64,000 nucleotides of DNA. Source: Thalassocella blandensis (GTDB lineage Bacteria; Pseudomonadota; Gammaproteobacteria; Pseudomonadales; Cellvibrionaceae). The DNA is taken from the NCBI GenBank assembly GCA_902141825.1, contig CABFPG010000005.1, positions 372,001-436,000 of the forward strand, given 5' to 3'. Below, piece by piece: positions 30,648 to 40,985 of the stretch. Each line of letters begins with the position of its first letter. Positions within the stretch are counted from its first letter, which is position 1. The notes beneath the pieces are model-generated. The model did no database searches and was not told where the DNA came from. It worked only from the letters and a program-made list of their open reading frames with translations. The translations under genes and the position numbers were made by a program.

Positions 30648-32498
30648 TTAATGCAATGCCTCCATTGCATGCACGGCGAATTGGCTGACCCAGTATAAAC
30701 TTGCATTCCAGTTAACCGCGTTTTCTTTGGAGCACCAAGCTGTGGGAGCTGTGCCAGGTTTGGCATAGGCCAGAGCTGGCGGTTGGTTTAAGGGGGTGGA
30801 TGATTCATTGCGGCAAGTGCTTGGATCGTTCATCGGACCGCCACTCATCCATCCGGGAGGATAGGGCGTTTTGCTTTTTTGGTAAGCTGTCCAGGCGATT
30901 CTATCGTGTGTGTCTGTTTCTGCCTGCGTGCCATAGCCTGTTATGAACGAGCTATTCAACGCATTGCGCCCGAGTAAATAATCCAAGGCATGTAAAAAGC
31001 TAAATAGAAAGCGATGCTCCAGCGTGATTTGGTAAGCGTAAGCGATGACGATCATGTCATTTGTGACGGTTGCATTCGATCCCCAGTGCCAAATAGGGTA
31101 AGGGTGTGCAGAGCTTGGCGGTAGAGGATTGTAAAGCGATAAGTAGCCACTTTTATCTTGGTCGGCCATCAATTGTCTGGCTGCTTCCATGATGTTAATT
31201 TTCAGTATGTCTTTCTCTAGAAAATTCAGACCCGTATTGTCCCAGTGCAACCACAAACTCAAACTGGCACTGCCTTGAACATGTTTCCATGATTGCGATC
31301 CATGGTGATCGAATGTAAGAAAATAAGGGTTTTTTCTTAATCGTTTACGGTAAATCGCAGCATTGGCCCTATCTTCGAGCTCCTGCGCGGTGATTAAGGC
31401 TTCGGCTAACGCTGCGTACCAATCGTCCTGTATTGTGTTATCTGCATAGTCGCCAGCGCCGGGAGAGTCCAATGTGTTTTCTGTATAAAGCACTTGTGTT
31501 TGTGTTGACGCCCGATGAAGAGCATCTTTCGCAAGCTTCCATTGAAATTGGGAGTAATCACTGTCGTAGTCCTTGAATACTCTGGCCAATTGAGCACTTA
31601 TACGTGCTATAGCGAGCGTTGATGCGGTGGAGGGCGGTTGCAGGAATCGCGTCTGGGCATTTTCTGTTGCAATGTTCAGCGGAAACTCCGGCCAATGTTC
31701 GCTGCTAATCTTGTGGCTGGCCAGTCCCTCTCCTGTTGGCAGCATACCTGGTAAATATTGTGCACCGTAGCGAAGTTCATCGAGAAGATCGGGTATGTTA
31801 TTGCCGCTTTCGGGAATATTTAATTGGTCGGAACGGTTTTGTTGGGGAGAAAATTCGTAACTGTTGACTAGTGACCAAACAGCGAAGGCGTGATTGACGG
31901 GATATACGCCGAAGTCACCCGCATCTGCCCATGAGCCTTGCACATTATGTTCGGTGTCCTTGCCGCACCAGGCATTAAAGCAGGAGAGGGCTTTATCTTC
32001 GTGTAGCGCGGGGTGAGCGTGTTCAGCGCTATGAAGATACTGAGCTTCAATTTCGCTGCCGAGGCGGTGAAAGTAAAAATAGTGGAACGCGTCGTTATGT
32101 AATTTGCTGTATATGTCTTTGCTGATATCAAAAGTATTGCTCTTAACGTTCCCGATTTGCACGAAGTAGCGACCTGGCTGATTGATCTCACTGAAATCTA
32201 AACGGTGGACGTGTTGCTGAGTGCTGGAGTCTAAGCCGAATGCCTGCGTTTCCCCGCGTTTTACTCGTGCATGTGTTTCTGCGTTGATCAGTTCCCAGCG
32301 TATGGCATGGCGACTTGGATGCGTATAGACAGCGATTTTCTCCGCTTTCGGCAGATAGCCGAGCTGATTGATTGAAATGTGCGGTGAGCTGGAGAAAAAC
32401 CGTGTTTGGCTAACGGAGCACGCGCACAAAAGCAGTGCCAGAATGCTATAAAAAAATGGCGCAAAGGTTGTCGGCTGATGCATGCGCAAGCACGGCAT
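30648..32498 (-). CDS. GH9 endoglucanase lipoprotein
   Basis: A 616-residue enzyme with lipobox LCAC (C27), an N-terminal Ig-like domain (CelD_N, about 40-125; INQLGYLPKAEKIAVY), then the GH9 (alpha/alpha)6 domain. Catalytic base region GSWADAGDFGVYPVN (DAGD) and proton-donor region KENAVNWN near the C-terminus are both present, as are HDRIAWT and PPGWMSGGPM typical of GH9. It probably cuts cellulose or other beta-1,4-glucans at the cell surface. No binding module. The start could also be M6. It is transcribed alone, in the direction away from the second LytS/LytTR pair. Confidence 0.92.
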   Translation of the reverse strand: MPCLRMHQPTTFAPFFYSILALLLCACSVSQTRFFSSSPHISINQLGYLPKAEKIAVYTHPSRHAIRWELINAETHARVKRGETQAFGLDSSTQQHVHRLDFSEINQPGRYFVQIGNVKSNTFDISKDIYSKLHNDAFHYFYFHRLGSEIEAQYLHSAEHAHPALHEDKALSCFNAWCGKDTEHNVQGSWADAGDFGVYPVNHAFAVWSLVNSYEFSPQQNRSDQLNIPESGNNIPDLLDELRYGAQYLPGMLPTGEGLASHKISSEHWPEFPLNIATENAQTRFLQPPSTASTLAIARISAQLARVFKDYDSDYSQFQWKLAKDALHRASTQTQVLYTENTLDSPGAGDYADNTIQDDWYAALAEALITAQELEDRANAAIYRKRLRKNPYFLTFDHHGSQSWKHVQGSASLSLWLHWDNTGLNFLEKDILKINIMEAARQLMADQDKSGYLSLYNPLPPSSAHPYPIWHWGSNATVTNDMIVIAYAYQITLEHRFLFSFLHALDYLLGRNALNSSFITGYGTQAETDTHDRIAWTAYQKSKTPYPPGWMSGGPMNDPSTCRNESSTPLNQPPALAYAKPGTAPTAWCSKENAVNWNASLYWVSQFAVHAMEALH

Positions 32499-32869
32499 GG
32501 TGAGATCTCACTTCGGTAGTAAATGGCGCAGGGTGTGGCCGTATTGCGTCGCGGGAAATTCCATACGCAAGACGCGTACCTGCGTCCGTTTGTAATTTTT
32601 GCATATTGATTATGGTGTCCGAGCGTTTTGTCGTGCGCGTGGACCCAGTGAATCGACGTTATCTGAACAGTATAGGTTAGTTTATCTAATTCTACTGAAT
32701 CCCAGTAAAATAGCGAAATCTAGGGAAAAGTACATTAACCCAATCACAAAGATAATGCTGCGCTGTAGTGCTGCCTGAATTCTTTATGGAAACGTTAAGT
32801 GACAGTCATTTGTCAGGCGTATGCGAGTCGTGATTGTTTGCTCTATTCTGTCGCAGCAGATGTTAGTAC
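32499..32869. other. Intergenic region upstream of GH9
   Basis: About 370 bp between the LytTR regulator stop codon and the GH9 start, both on the minus strand. It should contain the GH9 promoter. No convincing gene or terminator seen. Confidence 0.4.
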
Positions 32870-33670
32870 CTATTTGTCTATCAGGTCTGTCAGATTGTCG
32901 CGATAGCTTCGGCTTAATCGCAGGCGAGTTCCTTCTTTTATATCGATAAAATAATCGCCCTTTTGGTGAGGTGTAATGGTTTCGATAAAATCAATATTGA
33001 CAATAGTAGAACGGTGAATCCGACGAAATTGTTGGGGGTTTAATTTTTCTTCCAGGTTTTTCATCGTACTTCTCAAAATAAAGGTTTCGCCATTCGCATG
33101 CACACACATATAGTCTCCCGCAGCATCTACCCAGGCAATTTCCGCGACCTTTACGGACACGCGCGGGTCCTTGTTTTCTATAACTAATTCATCTGGCCAG
33201 TGTTCGTAAGTTCTATCGTCGCTTTCACTAAATTCAGTGTGCTGAATGTCAGAACCAAGCTCAATGAGGTTCTGCTTGTTTTGATGTAATGGCGATCGGT
33301 AATTTAATAATGCTGTTTCCACACTTTTATTCAAGCGTTGGTCACTGTAGGGTTTTACCAGGTAATCTACGGCTCTTACTTCAAAGGCTTTAATTGCATA
33401 TTGATCGTAGGCTGTGGCAAATATAATAATTGGCATGGCATCGGCTTGAATAGCATGAATTACTTGAAAGCCATTTAAGCCGGGCATAACGATATCCAGA
33501 TACACCAGATCAGGTTGCATCTTGTGAATGGCTTCAACTGCTTCAATGCCATTGGCGCACTGGCCAATAACTTCAACGTTCGGATGTTCTCCCAGCTTTT
33601 TGGCAAGCTCCATACGTAAAAAGGGCTCGTCGTCAACTACAAGTGTGCGTAAAACTGTTTCAGCTGTCAT
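32870..33670 (-). CDS. LytTR-family response regulator, second copy
   Basis: A 266-residue regulator with a receiver domain (D13, D14, phospho-acceptor D59 in YLDIVMPG, VKP motif) and a C-terminal LytTR domain (about 165-265). The WVDAAGDYMCVHANGETFILRSTMKNL stretch is nearly the same as in the first copy at 3692-4507, so the two probably arose by duplication and may bind similar DNA. It overlaps the kinase gene ahead by 11 nt. Its targets may include the GH9 gene downstream or the GH16 gene divergent from the kinase. Confidence 0.92.
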   Translation of the reverse strand: MTAETVLRTLVVDDEPFLRMELAKKLGEHPNVEVIGQCANGIEAVEAIHKMQPDLVYLDIVMPGLNGFQVIHAIQADAMPIIIFATAYDQYAIKAFEVRAVDYLVKPYSDQRLNKSVETALLNYRSPLHQNKQNLIELGSDIQHTEFSESDDRTYEHWPDELVIENKDPRVSVKVAEIAWVDAAGDYMCVHANGETFILRSTMKNLEEKLNPQQFRRIHRSTIVNIDFIETITPHQKGDYFIDIKEGTRLRLSRSYRDNLTDLIDK

Positions 33671-34760
33671 GGTTCTTACCTGGCGTGCTTGTCATGGGGA
33701 TAGTAATACGAACCTCCAGTCCGTGTGGTTCGACATCCAAAAGTTCGAGCTTTTGTTTCGTGCCATAAAAACTCGAAAGCCGCTCGCGAGTATTGGTCAA
33801 GCCTATGCCTTGTCGTTTGTCTGATACGGCTTTTTCCTGTATGCCCTGACCATTATCTTTCACTGATAAAATTAAGCAGTTTTTTAATACCGAGGAATGT
33901 ATTGAAATGATGCCACCATCCAGAGACGGAGCAATAGCATGTTTAATGGCGTTTTCAACCAGTGGCTGCAGGAGCATGCTGGGTATTTGGCAATCTTCTG
34001 TATTTGGATCAATGCTGATGTCGTAGTTCAGTCGGTTGGCATATCGAATTTTTTCAATGTTGAAGTAGAGCTTGATAATTTCAATCTCATCTTTGACGCT
34101 GGTTGTTTGTGAGGGGTCATTGTCAAGTGAGTAACGCAGGAATTCCGATAGCTCGACCGTCATGTTTTTTGCGCGTGTCGCATTACCATCGGAGATCAAT
34201 GCACAAATATTTGCCAGCGTATTGAATAAAAAATGTGGGTTTAATTGGTAGCGCAACATACGTAGCTGCGCATCTTTGGCCGCGGCTTGTGCCGCAAGTA
34301 AAGAGCTTTCTCGTTCGATCAGCGTGTTACGGTATTTAAACCCGTAATAGATTGCAGACCAGGCGGCAAACACAGTTAATGAATTTGGGTACCATTCGCC
34401 AGTGGTTTTCCAAAAGTCCTGTTCCTGGATGTAATCAAAATATTGGTAATATAAAACGAGTTTACCGACGGTCCAAATTTCAGCGCTAATCGCGACTGCC
34501 AGCAGATTCACCAGAACCGCTATCCAGATGGAGGTTTCCCACAGGCGTTTCCAAAGCTCACGTAACATCAGCGTTAAGGTAAAACCGAGAAATGTCTCCC
34601 AGGCATAATAACTAGGCAGTAGTAACCAGTTATTGAATTGTTCGGTTGGTGTGTAGGCGAGGTGAATGAAAACCGGGTATAGGAGCCAGCCACCAATTTG
34701 CAGCCACCAAAAATGAGGGGTGGGCCAGGCCGTTGAATTCGATTGATGCAATGCGTTCAT
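33660..34760 (-). CDS. LytS/YehU-type sensor histidine kinase, second copy
   Basis: A 366-residue inner-membrane kinase. About four membrane helices occupy residues 15-140. The phospho-acceptor motif QLNPHFLFN has His176, the N-box MLLQPLVENAIKHA and the DNGQGIQ glycine motif follow. Paralogue of the kinase at 2593-3684, with the closest match in the catalytic half. Its end overlaps the LytTR regulator by 11 nt, giving a translationally coupled pair. Input signal unknown. Confidence 0.92.
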   Translation of the reverse strand: MNALHQSNSTAWPTPHFWWLQIGGWLLYPVFIHLAYTPTEQFNNWLLLPSYYAWETFLGFTLTLMLRELWKRLWETSIWIAVLVNLLAVAISAEIWTVGKLVLYYQYFDYIQEQDFWKTTGEWYPNSLTVFAAWSAIYYGFKYRNTLIERESSLLAAQAAAKDAQLRMLRYQLNPHFLFNTLANICALISDGNATRAKNMTVELSEFLRYSLDNDPSQTTSVKDEIEIIKLYFNIEKIRYANRLNYDISIDPNTEDCQIPSMLLQPLVENAIKHAIAPSLDGGIISIHSSVLKNCLILSVKDNGQGIQEKAVSDKRQGIGLTNTRERLSSFYGTKQKLELLDVEPHGLEVRITIPMTSTPGKNHDS

Positions 34761-35402
34761 TTTATTTTTGTCTTTACTCGCATTAGGGCGCTTTGCGTAT
34801 TGTCATGACTACAAGTATTGAAAGCAGCAAGCCACTTGTAAAGTGGAGCAAAGCATTGAGAGTACCTTTTGTAGTGATAAGAGGTGCTTAAATCAGATTG
34901 CTAACTGCATGTTTCACTTATGTATTGTCAGCGGTTGCTATATTTATTTTAGCTTTAAAAAAGCCGTGCTGTTAGAACCAGTGGTAAAAAGCTGTTGTTA
35001 TTCATAGTTTGCGTACTAATGGCGTCAAAATCAATATTTGTTTGGCGCTGAAGTACTGACCTTTTTAGTCTCGTCATTATACCCCGGCAAAAAACAGTTT
35101 GTGTGTGATTGGTTAGCGTCTAAGCAAGCGGATTGTTGTCTGGTGATCAAGCCTATCCTGCAGTGCAGTAAAAGCTGATGGCGCTTAAAAAGTTTTATGT
35201 TAACGAATTTCCGAGTTGCCGCACGAATGTCCAAACCATCGAAACAGCATTTATGTTCATCCGCATTTATGCAAGAGTTGAAAGCCTGATGTTGTCAGGA
35301 GAAATGTGAGCAGGACGCTGGAGCTACAGCATCATCTAAAATTTCAGGCTCGACCTGCAGATAACAACGAATAACAATAATTGACACATTCTCGGAGTTT
35401 CT
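34761..35402. other. Divergent intergenic region between kinase and multimodular GH16
   Basis: About 640 bp with promoters for both directions expected. No gene supported; the minus-strand frame at 35031-35234 shows no family features. No strong hairpin or palindrome noticed. Confidence 0.4.
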
Positions 35403-38400
35403 ATGACGACGCTGCCTAAGTCGAAAGTGCGCTCGGCTTCAATTCGTGCTTATTTTACCGCAGTACTTTCAATCACTTCCATTGTACCTCTTACCAGTTT
35501 TGCTACCGATTATTATGACCCCTATTGGTCATCCCCCGACAGTAATACGGACTTTGTTGATCACTTTAACCAACCTCAAATTGATCGCAATGCCTGGAAG
35601 GTGGAGTCGGATATATTTGTGAACGGCGAAGATATTGATTATCAGGATGTTGAATACCCCGCAGCCGACTGGACTGTGGCAACAGGGCAGTTTGACTCTG
35701 GGGCCATTGATAGTAATGTTCTGATTTTAAAAGCTCGATACATGGATGGTGAAATTCAGGATGTATATGGCGGTGATCCGCAAAACCCTGGGAAGCCTTT
35801 ATTTATTCGCTCCGGTCGGGTGGAGTCCCAAATCACGGATAATACAACGTTCACCTATGGGAAATTTGAAGCGCGATTAAAAAATCCTCCTGCGCGAAAT
35901 GGCGAATTTCCTGCGTGGTGGCTACTTGGCAATTTCCCCGATGTCGGTTGGACGGCCTGTCAGGAACTGGACATTATGGAGTTTACAGGAAACAACGCGA
36001 GTGGCATCCCTCAAACGCACTGGACCGCGCCTTATGCTGTGCACGGCTCATTTCGAACTCCGTTAAATTTTGATTCCTCGAATGAGTTTGCCACTTACGG
36101 CATTATAAAAACTCCAAGTAAAGTCGAGTGGTATATCAATGGTGTACTCACGAAAACTTTTTCACGAGAAAATCAGGGAGACGATCAACCTTGGCCTTAT
36201 GTGACGCCGATGCGCATGATCTTGAACCATGCGATCACACACGTAGAGTGGCCTGATGTGGGGAATTATAATTTGTATTCACCCGATCCAAATGTCGCCA
36301 ACCGCACAGGGTGGAGCTACGTGGACGCCAATGGTGTAACGCAATATGAATATATTGATACCGCGGCAATGGCGAATAATATCGGTCGCCAGGGTACAGA
36401 TTTTGTAGTGGATTACGTGGCGCACTGGCCGTTACCAGCCAGTGATCCTGAAGCGAAATATGTAGCAGAGAACAAACGCAGCTTTTTCCGAGCCTCTAAC
36501 AATACTGACGGGTTTTACAATCTTACGGGATGGTTGGCGCCGGTAAAGGTGATGGGCGATGATTATGATAGACCTGGTTATGACACCGATGCGCGAGATA
36601 ACGCACCGGATAATGCGGCCGATGGTTATGTGGGTTCCAAGTGGGCCACCCCAAATGATGACAATATACACTGGGTCGAAATCGATTATGGTGAAGACAA
36701 ACAGGTTAAATATCTTTGGCTTGAGTGGTCGTGGAATTTACCAAGTGCCTATGATATTTATGCGAAATCGGAAGCGTCGGGTAATTGGGAGTTTTTATTG
36801 ACTTCTGAACAAGATGCAACAGGATGGGCAACGCATAGCTTTGATGTGAATGCTGCGTATCGCTATTTCAAAGTGATAACAAAAGGGCGTATAGATAAAG
36901 GAAATCCTATATGGTTGTTGGAGTTTAAAGCCTTTGAAGACCTTGCCAATGTTTACCCGAAACCTTCAGCTGCTGACGAGGTTGATCGGGCAGTGAATAT
37001 TTTGCCGAACGGAAATTTTGATGATGGTCTTAATACATGGTCACAGGAAGCATTTGATGGCGCTAACCCTGGATTTTCCGTGGTGAATGGGGCGTTGCAA
37101 CTTAGCTTAACTAACGACGGAGCGAATGAGGGTTCTGTGCAACTACACACTTCCAATTTCGCTTTAAAGCGTGACTATCGCTATCACATAAGTTTTGATG
37201 CCAGTGCAAGCTCTGCAAGAACCATGGTTGCACGCTTGTCAGAAAATACCTTGAACCCTTCCATTTCCGGTACATATTTACATGAGCAAATTAATTTGCA
37301 GCCGGGATCGCAGCATTATAGTTTTGTACTGGATTTTAATGTGGCGAATAATCCAGGGCGCTTTGCTTTCCTGTTTGGCAACATGGGGACGGCCGGTGTC
37401 ACCATTGACAATGTGGTGATACGAGAGGGTGACTATATTGGGTCTTCTGAGTCTCTGGTGCCGGTGATTGGCCCTGCAAATTTAGTGTCTGCCAGCGCGG
37501 GTTGGGAGACCGAGTGGTGGGGCGTCGCTTCGCGTGCTGTTGATGGGTCCAGTGATACTCGCGCGAGTGGTAATGATAGACAGAGTGAAGGGCAGGACCT
37601 CAGCCTGTCCGTGCGCATTGATGATCATTACGAAATTAAACAAGTGTGGGTGGCAGGAGATAATTCTCCTGATCGCAGCCTGGATCAGTTCCGCGTGGAC
37701 TATGGTGGGACTTCTCTTATGAATTGGACGGCAAGTACAACCGACGGCCAGTTCGAGATTTTTGACAATCTGAGTTCACAGCCACCGGCAGGTACACGGG
37801 ACTTTACGTTTTATTTTCGTCCACCAGCCGGTCAGCTTGTAGAAGTTACCGATGTGCAATTGATGGCTATAGACCATCGCCCACACAGAATACATACTAT
37901 CGCTCTTGATGAAGGCGTGAGTATTTCTCCGTCCAGTACGATTCGTTACAGCCGTAACAACACCGATGATGCGACATACACTTTTGCAGCACCTGCGGGT
38001 CAGCAAATTGGAAACGTCATTATTGACGGTGTTTCTATGGGTCCTTTAACTTCTTATACCTTCAATGATATCTCCGCAAGTCATTCGATTGCAGTTGGCT
38101 TACTGGGTGGTAATCCCCCTACGCCAACGGTAACGCCGACTGCAACTCCTACACCCACACCCACACCCACACCCACACCCACACCCACACCCAGTCCAGA
38201 CCCAGTGTTAAGTCATTTGACCGATACTGCTTCGGCTACCGCAAGCAGTGAATTGCAATCGGCCGGTTATGCTATTGATGGGAATCCGGCGACCCGTTGG
38301 GAATCTGCTCATGGCATTGATCCTTCGACTCTGACTTTGGATTTGGGCGAAGTGGCGGAGCTGGCGAGTATGAGTATTCAGTGGGAGGCGGCCAATGCCA

Positions 38401-39014
38401 GTACTTATGCTGTGGAAGGTTCGGTTGATGGCAGCAATTGGAGTGTGATCGTCAATCAAACCGGAGGTCAATTTGGCAATCGAACTGATCAGTTAAATTT
38501 ACATGGCCATTATCGGTATGTGCGGATAGTAGGCCTCTCGCGAAGCGCTGGGAACAACTGGGGATATTCCATTTTTGAAATCGATGTAATGGGCTACCGT
38601 GATGGAGGTTCAAACCCGGAACCTGCACAACTTTTATCGCCAGTCAGTGCGAGCGCTTCGTCACAATTTCAAGCGGCTGCGTTGGCGATAGATGGGAGTG
38701 GTGGAACTCGTTGGGAGTCGCAGCATAGCGATAATGATGCGTGGTATATGGTGGCGTTTGATCAGGCTTATTCTTTGACTCAGATCGATATTGATTGGGA
38801 GGCAGCCAATGCGGAAAGCTACGATGTACAGGGGTCAAATGACACCAGTACCTGGACCACACTTTCCTCGCAAACGGGTGGCGCTTTTGGGAGTCGCTCT
38901 GACGTTGTCGCGTTAGCAGGCTCGTATCAATATTTAAGGATAAAAATGCATACTCGCAGCAGCGGAAATCTTTGGGGCTACTCTATCTTTGAGGTGCGAG
39001 TACTCGGGCGTTAA
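35403..39014 (+). CDS. Secreted multimodular GH16 hydrolase with several carbohydrate-binding modules
   Basis: A 1203-residue secreted enzyme with a signal peptide (about 1-35, ending SFA). The GH16 domain (about 45-345) has the catalytic ELDIME motif: E188, D190, E193. Next come an F5/8-type C (CBM32-like) domain (about 355-510), a CBM4/9-like domain starting NILPNGNFDDGLNTW (about 530-675), a further beta-rich region to about 900, a Thr-Pro linker (about 905-935) and two more F5/8 type C modules (about 940-1065 and 1078-1203) that share WEAANAxxYxVxGS and GYSIFE motifs. The substrate may be laminarin, agar or carrageenan; I cannot decide. No neighbour in its operon. Confidence 0.88.
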   Translation: MTTLPKSKVRSASIRAYFTAVLSITSIVPLTSFATDYYDPYWSSPDSNTDFVDHFNQPQIDRNAWKVESDIFVNGEDIDYQDVEYPAADWTVATGQFDSGAIDSNVLILKARYMDGEIQDVYGGDPQNPGKPLFIRSGRVESQITDNTTFTYGKFEARLKNPPARNGEFPAWWLLGNFPDVGWTACQELDIMEFTGNNASGIPQTHWTAPYAVHGSFRTPLNFDSSNEFATYGIIKTPSKVEWYINGVLTKTFSRENQGDDQPWPYVTPMRMILNHAITHVEWPDVGNYNLYSPDPNVANRTGWSYVDANGVTQYEYIDTAAMANNIGRQGTDFVVDYVAHWPLPASDPEAKYVAENKRSFFRASNNTDGFYNLTGWLAPVKVMGDDYDRPGYDTDARDNAPDNAADGYVGSKWATPNDDNIHWVEIDYGEDKQVKYLWLEWSWNLPSAYDIYAKSEASGNWEFLLTSEQDATGWATHSFDVNAAYRYFKVITKGRIDKGNPIWLLEFKAFEDLANVYPKPSAADEVDRAVNILPNGNFDDGLNTWSQEAFDGANPGFSVVNGALQLSLTNDGANEGSVQLHTSNFALKRDYRYHISFDASASSARTMVARLSENTLNPSISGTYLHEQINLQPGSQHYSFVLDFNVANNPGRFAFLFGNMGTAGVTIDNVVIREGDYIGSSESLVPVIGPANLVSASAGWETEWWGVASRAVDGSSDTRASGNDRQSEGQDLSLSVRIDDHYEIKQVWVAGDNSPDRSLDQFRVDYGGTSLMNWTASTTDGQFEIFDNLSSQPPAGTRDFTFYFRPPAGQLVEVTDVQLMAIDHRPHRIHTIALDEGVSISPSSTIRYSRNNTDDATYTFAAPAGQQIGNVIIDGVSMGPLTSYTFNDISASHSIAVGLLGGNPPTPTVTPTATPTPTPTPTPTPTPTPSPDPVLSHLTDTASATASSELQSAGYAIDGNPATRWESAHGIDPSTLTLDLGEVAELASMSIQWEAANASTYAVEGSVDGSNWSVIVNQTGGQFGNRTDQLNLHGHYRYVRIVGLSRSAGNNWGYSIFEIDVMGYRDGGSNPEPAQLLSPVSASASSQFQAAALAIDGSGGTRWESQHSDNDAWYMVAFDQAYSLTQIDIDWEAANAESYDVQGSNDTSTWTTLSSQTGGAFGSRSDVVALAGSYQYLRIKMHTRSSGNLWGYSIFEVRVLGR
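38151..38192. repeat. Hexanucleotide microsatellite encoding the Thr-Pro linker
   Basis: Seven perfect units of ACACCC inside the GH16 gene code for a (Thr-Pro) linker. The 6-bp unit keeps the reading frame, so slippage would lengthen or shorten the linker without breaking the protein. Confidence 0.9.
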
Positions 39015-39072
39015 GCGTATGCGGGGTGACACTGGTACACCTTTGTGTTACCCCGCTAGAAAAAAGTGTCTG

Positions 39073-39978
39073 TCACAACTTGGCATGTGTTTGCGGTAAT
39101 TGAATCCAATATCGAGGGTTGGATGTGTCTGTGTCTTCTGGCAATAGCGGGTTTTTTAATGCAATGTATTGCATGTGAATCCAGTTATCTATTGGAAACA
39201 GATGCCGGGTAACGGGGCTTTCCCGCATGTATCGATCAAATTCGCCGTTATCTATCGCTTTTTCCAGGCCCTGTTCTATTCGCTCCGCGAGAGCAGTATT
39301 TTCCTTGTTAACGAAATAATACATCGGAAGTGGATAGTAAAAGATGAAGCGATTGTATAAGCGTAAGCTGGAGAAAACGCTTTTATTGTCTTTATATTCT
39401 GCGTTAATTTCAGATACGCTCAGCGGTAAAAAATCACAACGCTTTTGCATAATGTCATTCAGTAGGCCTCGATATTCGTGGCTACGATTTACTTCAAAAC
39501 CATTGGCTTCGAAGATATCTGCATCTGGCCAGTCTGCACCCAGGCAAGCACGAAACTGGAAAATTTGGTCCGTATCGGTAATCCCATAAAATTGCCCCGC
39601 AGTGTCTTGATGCACCAGGCTCATACGAAAACCGAGCAAGCCTTTAAATATGGGTATACGTATTGGCCGTAAATTTTTCTCTCGCTCTATGGATGTGCCC
39701 ACCCAATAAACATCAATGCCTTCGCCGGCGGCGATAATCTTCAGCGTATCACTTTGAGACGCGCTGATATTACGTTTTACAATAATTTCTTCATTCCCCG
39801 CAGAGGAGAGTGAGAGTGCAAGCTCCAGAAGTTTTTCGGAGTGCACATAACTCGCATCCAAATCAGTATTCTGCGGTTTGGGGATATTGACGATATAGGG
39901 GGGAGAGGCCTCCCTAGCTATTGCGGCATTAGAGAAGTGCAGCAATAAGAATGTGACTAGTGTGATGGTACGACGCAT
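39073..39978 (-). CDS. Periplasmic solute-binding-like protein (SBP family 3 type)
   Basis: A 301-residue protein with a signal peptide (about 1-21, ending AIA). It resembles extracellular solute-binding proteins of family 3: LLELALSL at the N-half, a RIPIFKGLLGFRMSLV hinge region, and a C-terminal LAERIEQGLEKAIDNGEFDRYM. There is no permease or ATPase gene beside it, so it may act as a sensor or orphan receptor rather than in transport. Ligand unknown. Monocistronic by position. Confidence 0.75.
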   Translation of the reverse strand: MRRTITLVTFLLLHFSNAAIAREASPPYIVNIPKPQNTDLDASYVHSEKLLELALSLSSAGNEEIIVKRNISASQSDTLKIIAAGEGIDVYWVGTSIEREKNLRPIRIPIFKGLLGFRMSLVHQDTAGQFYGITDTDQIFQFRACLGADWPDADIFEANGFEVNRSHEYRGLLNDIMQKRCDFLPLSVSEINAEYKDNKSVFSSLRLYNRFIFYYPLPMYYFVNKENTALAERIEQGLEKAIDNGEFDRYMRESPVTRHLFPIDNWIHMQYIALKNPLLPEDTDTSNPRYWIQLPQTHAKL

Positions 39979-40234
39979 TGAATCATTATCTGTTTATTGT
40001 TTGGAAAAGGTGAGCTCTTTTGCTCTATCAATAGCTCCAGTCGCTAGTAAGTTTATAGCATAAATTTTGAATTGAGCCTGATTTCGCTGTCTATATAGTC
40101 ACAGTGATCGGATTGCAGTCTTTTGAGGTTGATATTTGCGCCATTGTGTTGATATTTTGCGAGCAGGATAACTGCTCCAGAGCACGCTAGAATGAGAGAA
40201 TAACCATCAGTCACGTAATCAAGCAGGTTGTATT

Positions 40235-40720
40235 ATGAAGAGTTCCATCAGCGATAAACGATGCCTGAAAACCGTTAGCGCTATATACCAATGCCTCACA
40301 AAGAAAATGAGCTTTGTTGCCATAGCCAGCTTAATTGCTTTCACCCTGGCTTCGAATAGCTGGAGTGACATTGTTAAATGGGTCGACGAAAATGGTGACG
40401 TGCATTACGGTGACCGAGTTCCTGAAGAATATAAGGATAAAGCGGAGATCCTGGAAAAGGATGATGTGCAAGTCGTAGGGCAGGACGACGATATTCGTCT
40501 ACGTAATAAACAGTATTCCAATAGCTTAAGGCAGCAGGATTACGACAGTCAAAAACGAAAAGCCAGCCAGAGATACTCGTCTGGCGGCTCCTCCTCTTCG
40601 TCAACGTCAACAGGAGTAAGTCAGGAAGATTGTCGTGATCGCTTTCCAAATAATGTGAAAATGCGTACCCAGTGCTTTTTGGACGCAGCTGGCGCTCGAG
40701 AAGACTCGGAAAAAGAGTAA
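40235..40720 (+). CDS. DUF4124-domain exported protein
   Basis: A 161-residue protein. A hydrophobic signal-like stretch (about 25-45, MSFVAIASLIAFTLASNSWS) is followed by the DUF4124 signature IVKWVDENGDVHYGDRVPEEY, then a charged region, a Ser-rich run (about 113-125) and a C-terminal pair of cysteines (EDCRDRFPNNVKMRTQCFLDAAG). The ATG at 40235 has AGGTTG ahead; an internal ATG at 40307 would leave a shorter N-terminus that is closer to a normal signal peptide. Role unknown; the family is common in Gammaproteobacteria and probably periplasmic. Confidence 0.75.
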   Translation: MKSSISDKRCLKTVSAIYQCLTKKMSFVAIASLIAFTLASNSWSDIVKWVDENGDVHYGDRVPEEYKDKAEILEKDDVQVVGQDDDIRLRNKQYSNSLRQQDYDSQKRKASQRYSSGGSSSSSTSTGVSQEDCRDRFPNNVKMRTQCFLDAAGAREDSEKE

Positions 40721-40985
40721 GTCTGGCCTCTTATTTCGGCGGCTTTCATTTGCCGAGCGGAGAGGCTTGAAAAAATGTGACGCTCAAATCGTTTTTGTGG
40801 GCTTTTGATGGCGTTTATAGTATCGAGGTCGCGTGAATATCGAGTATAATGGTGGTGTTTTAAGCGTTTGTGTTCCACTGTAATGTGGCTTTATAAGCTG
40901 AAAAGCGCTAGTCTTGGCGAAAACGCCAGTCCTCAAAGAATCTATCTTCGTAGAAACTCTTATAGTAAAGGAAACAGGTAGGAAA

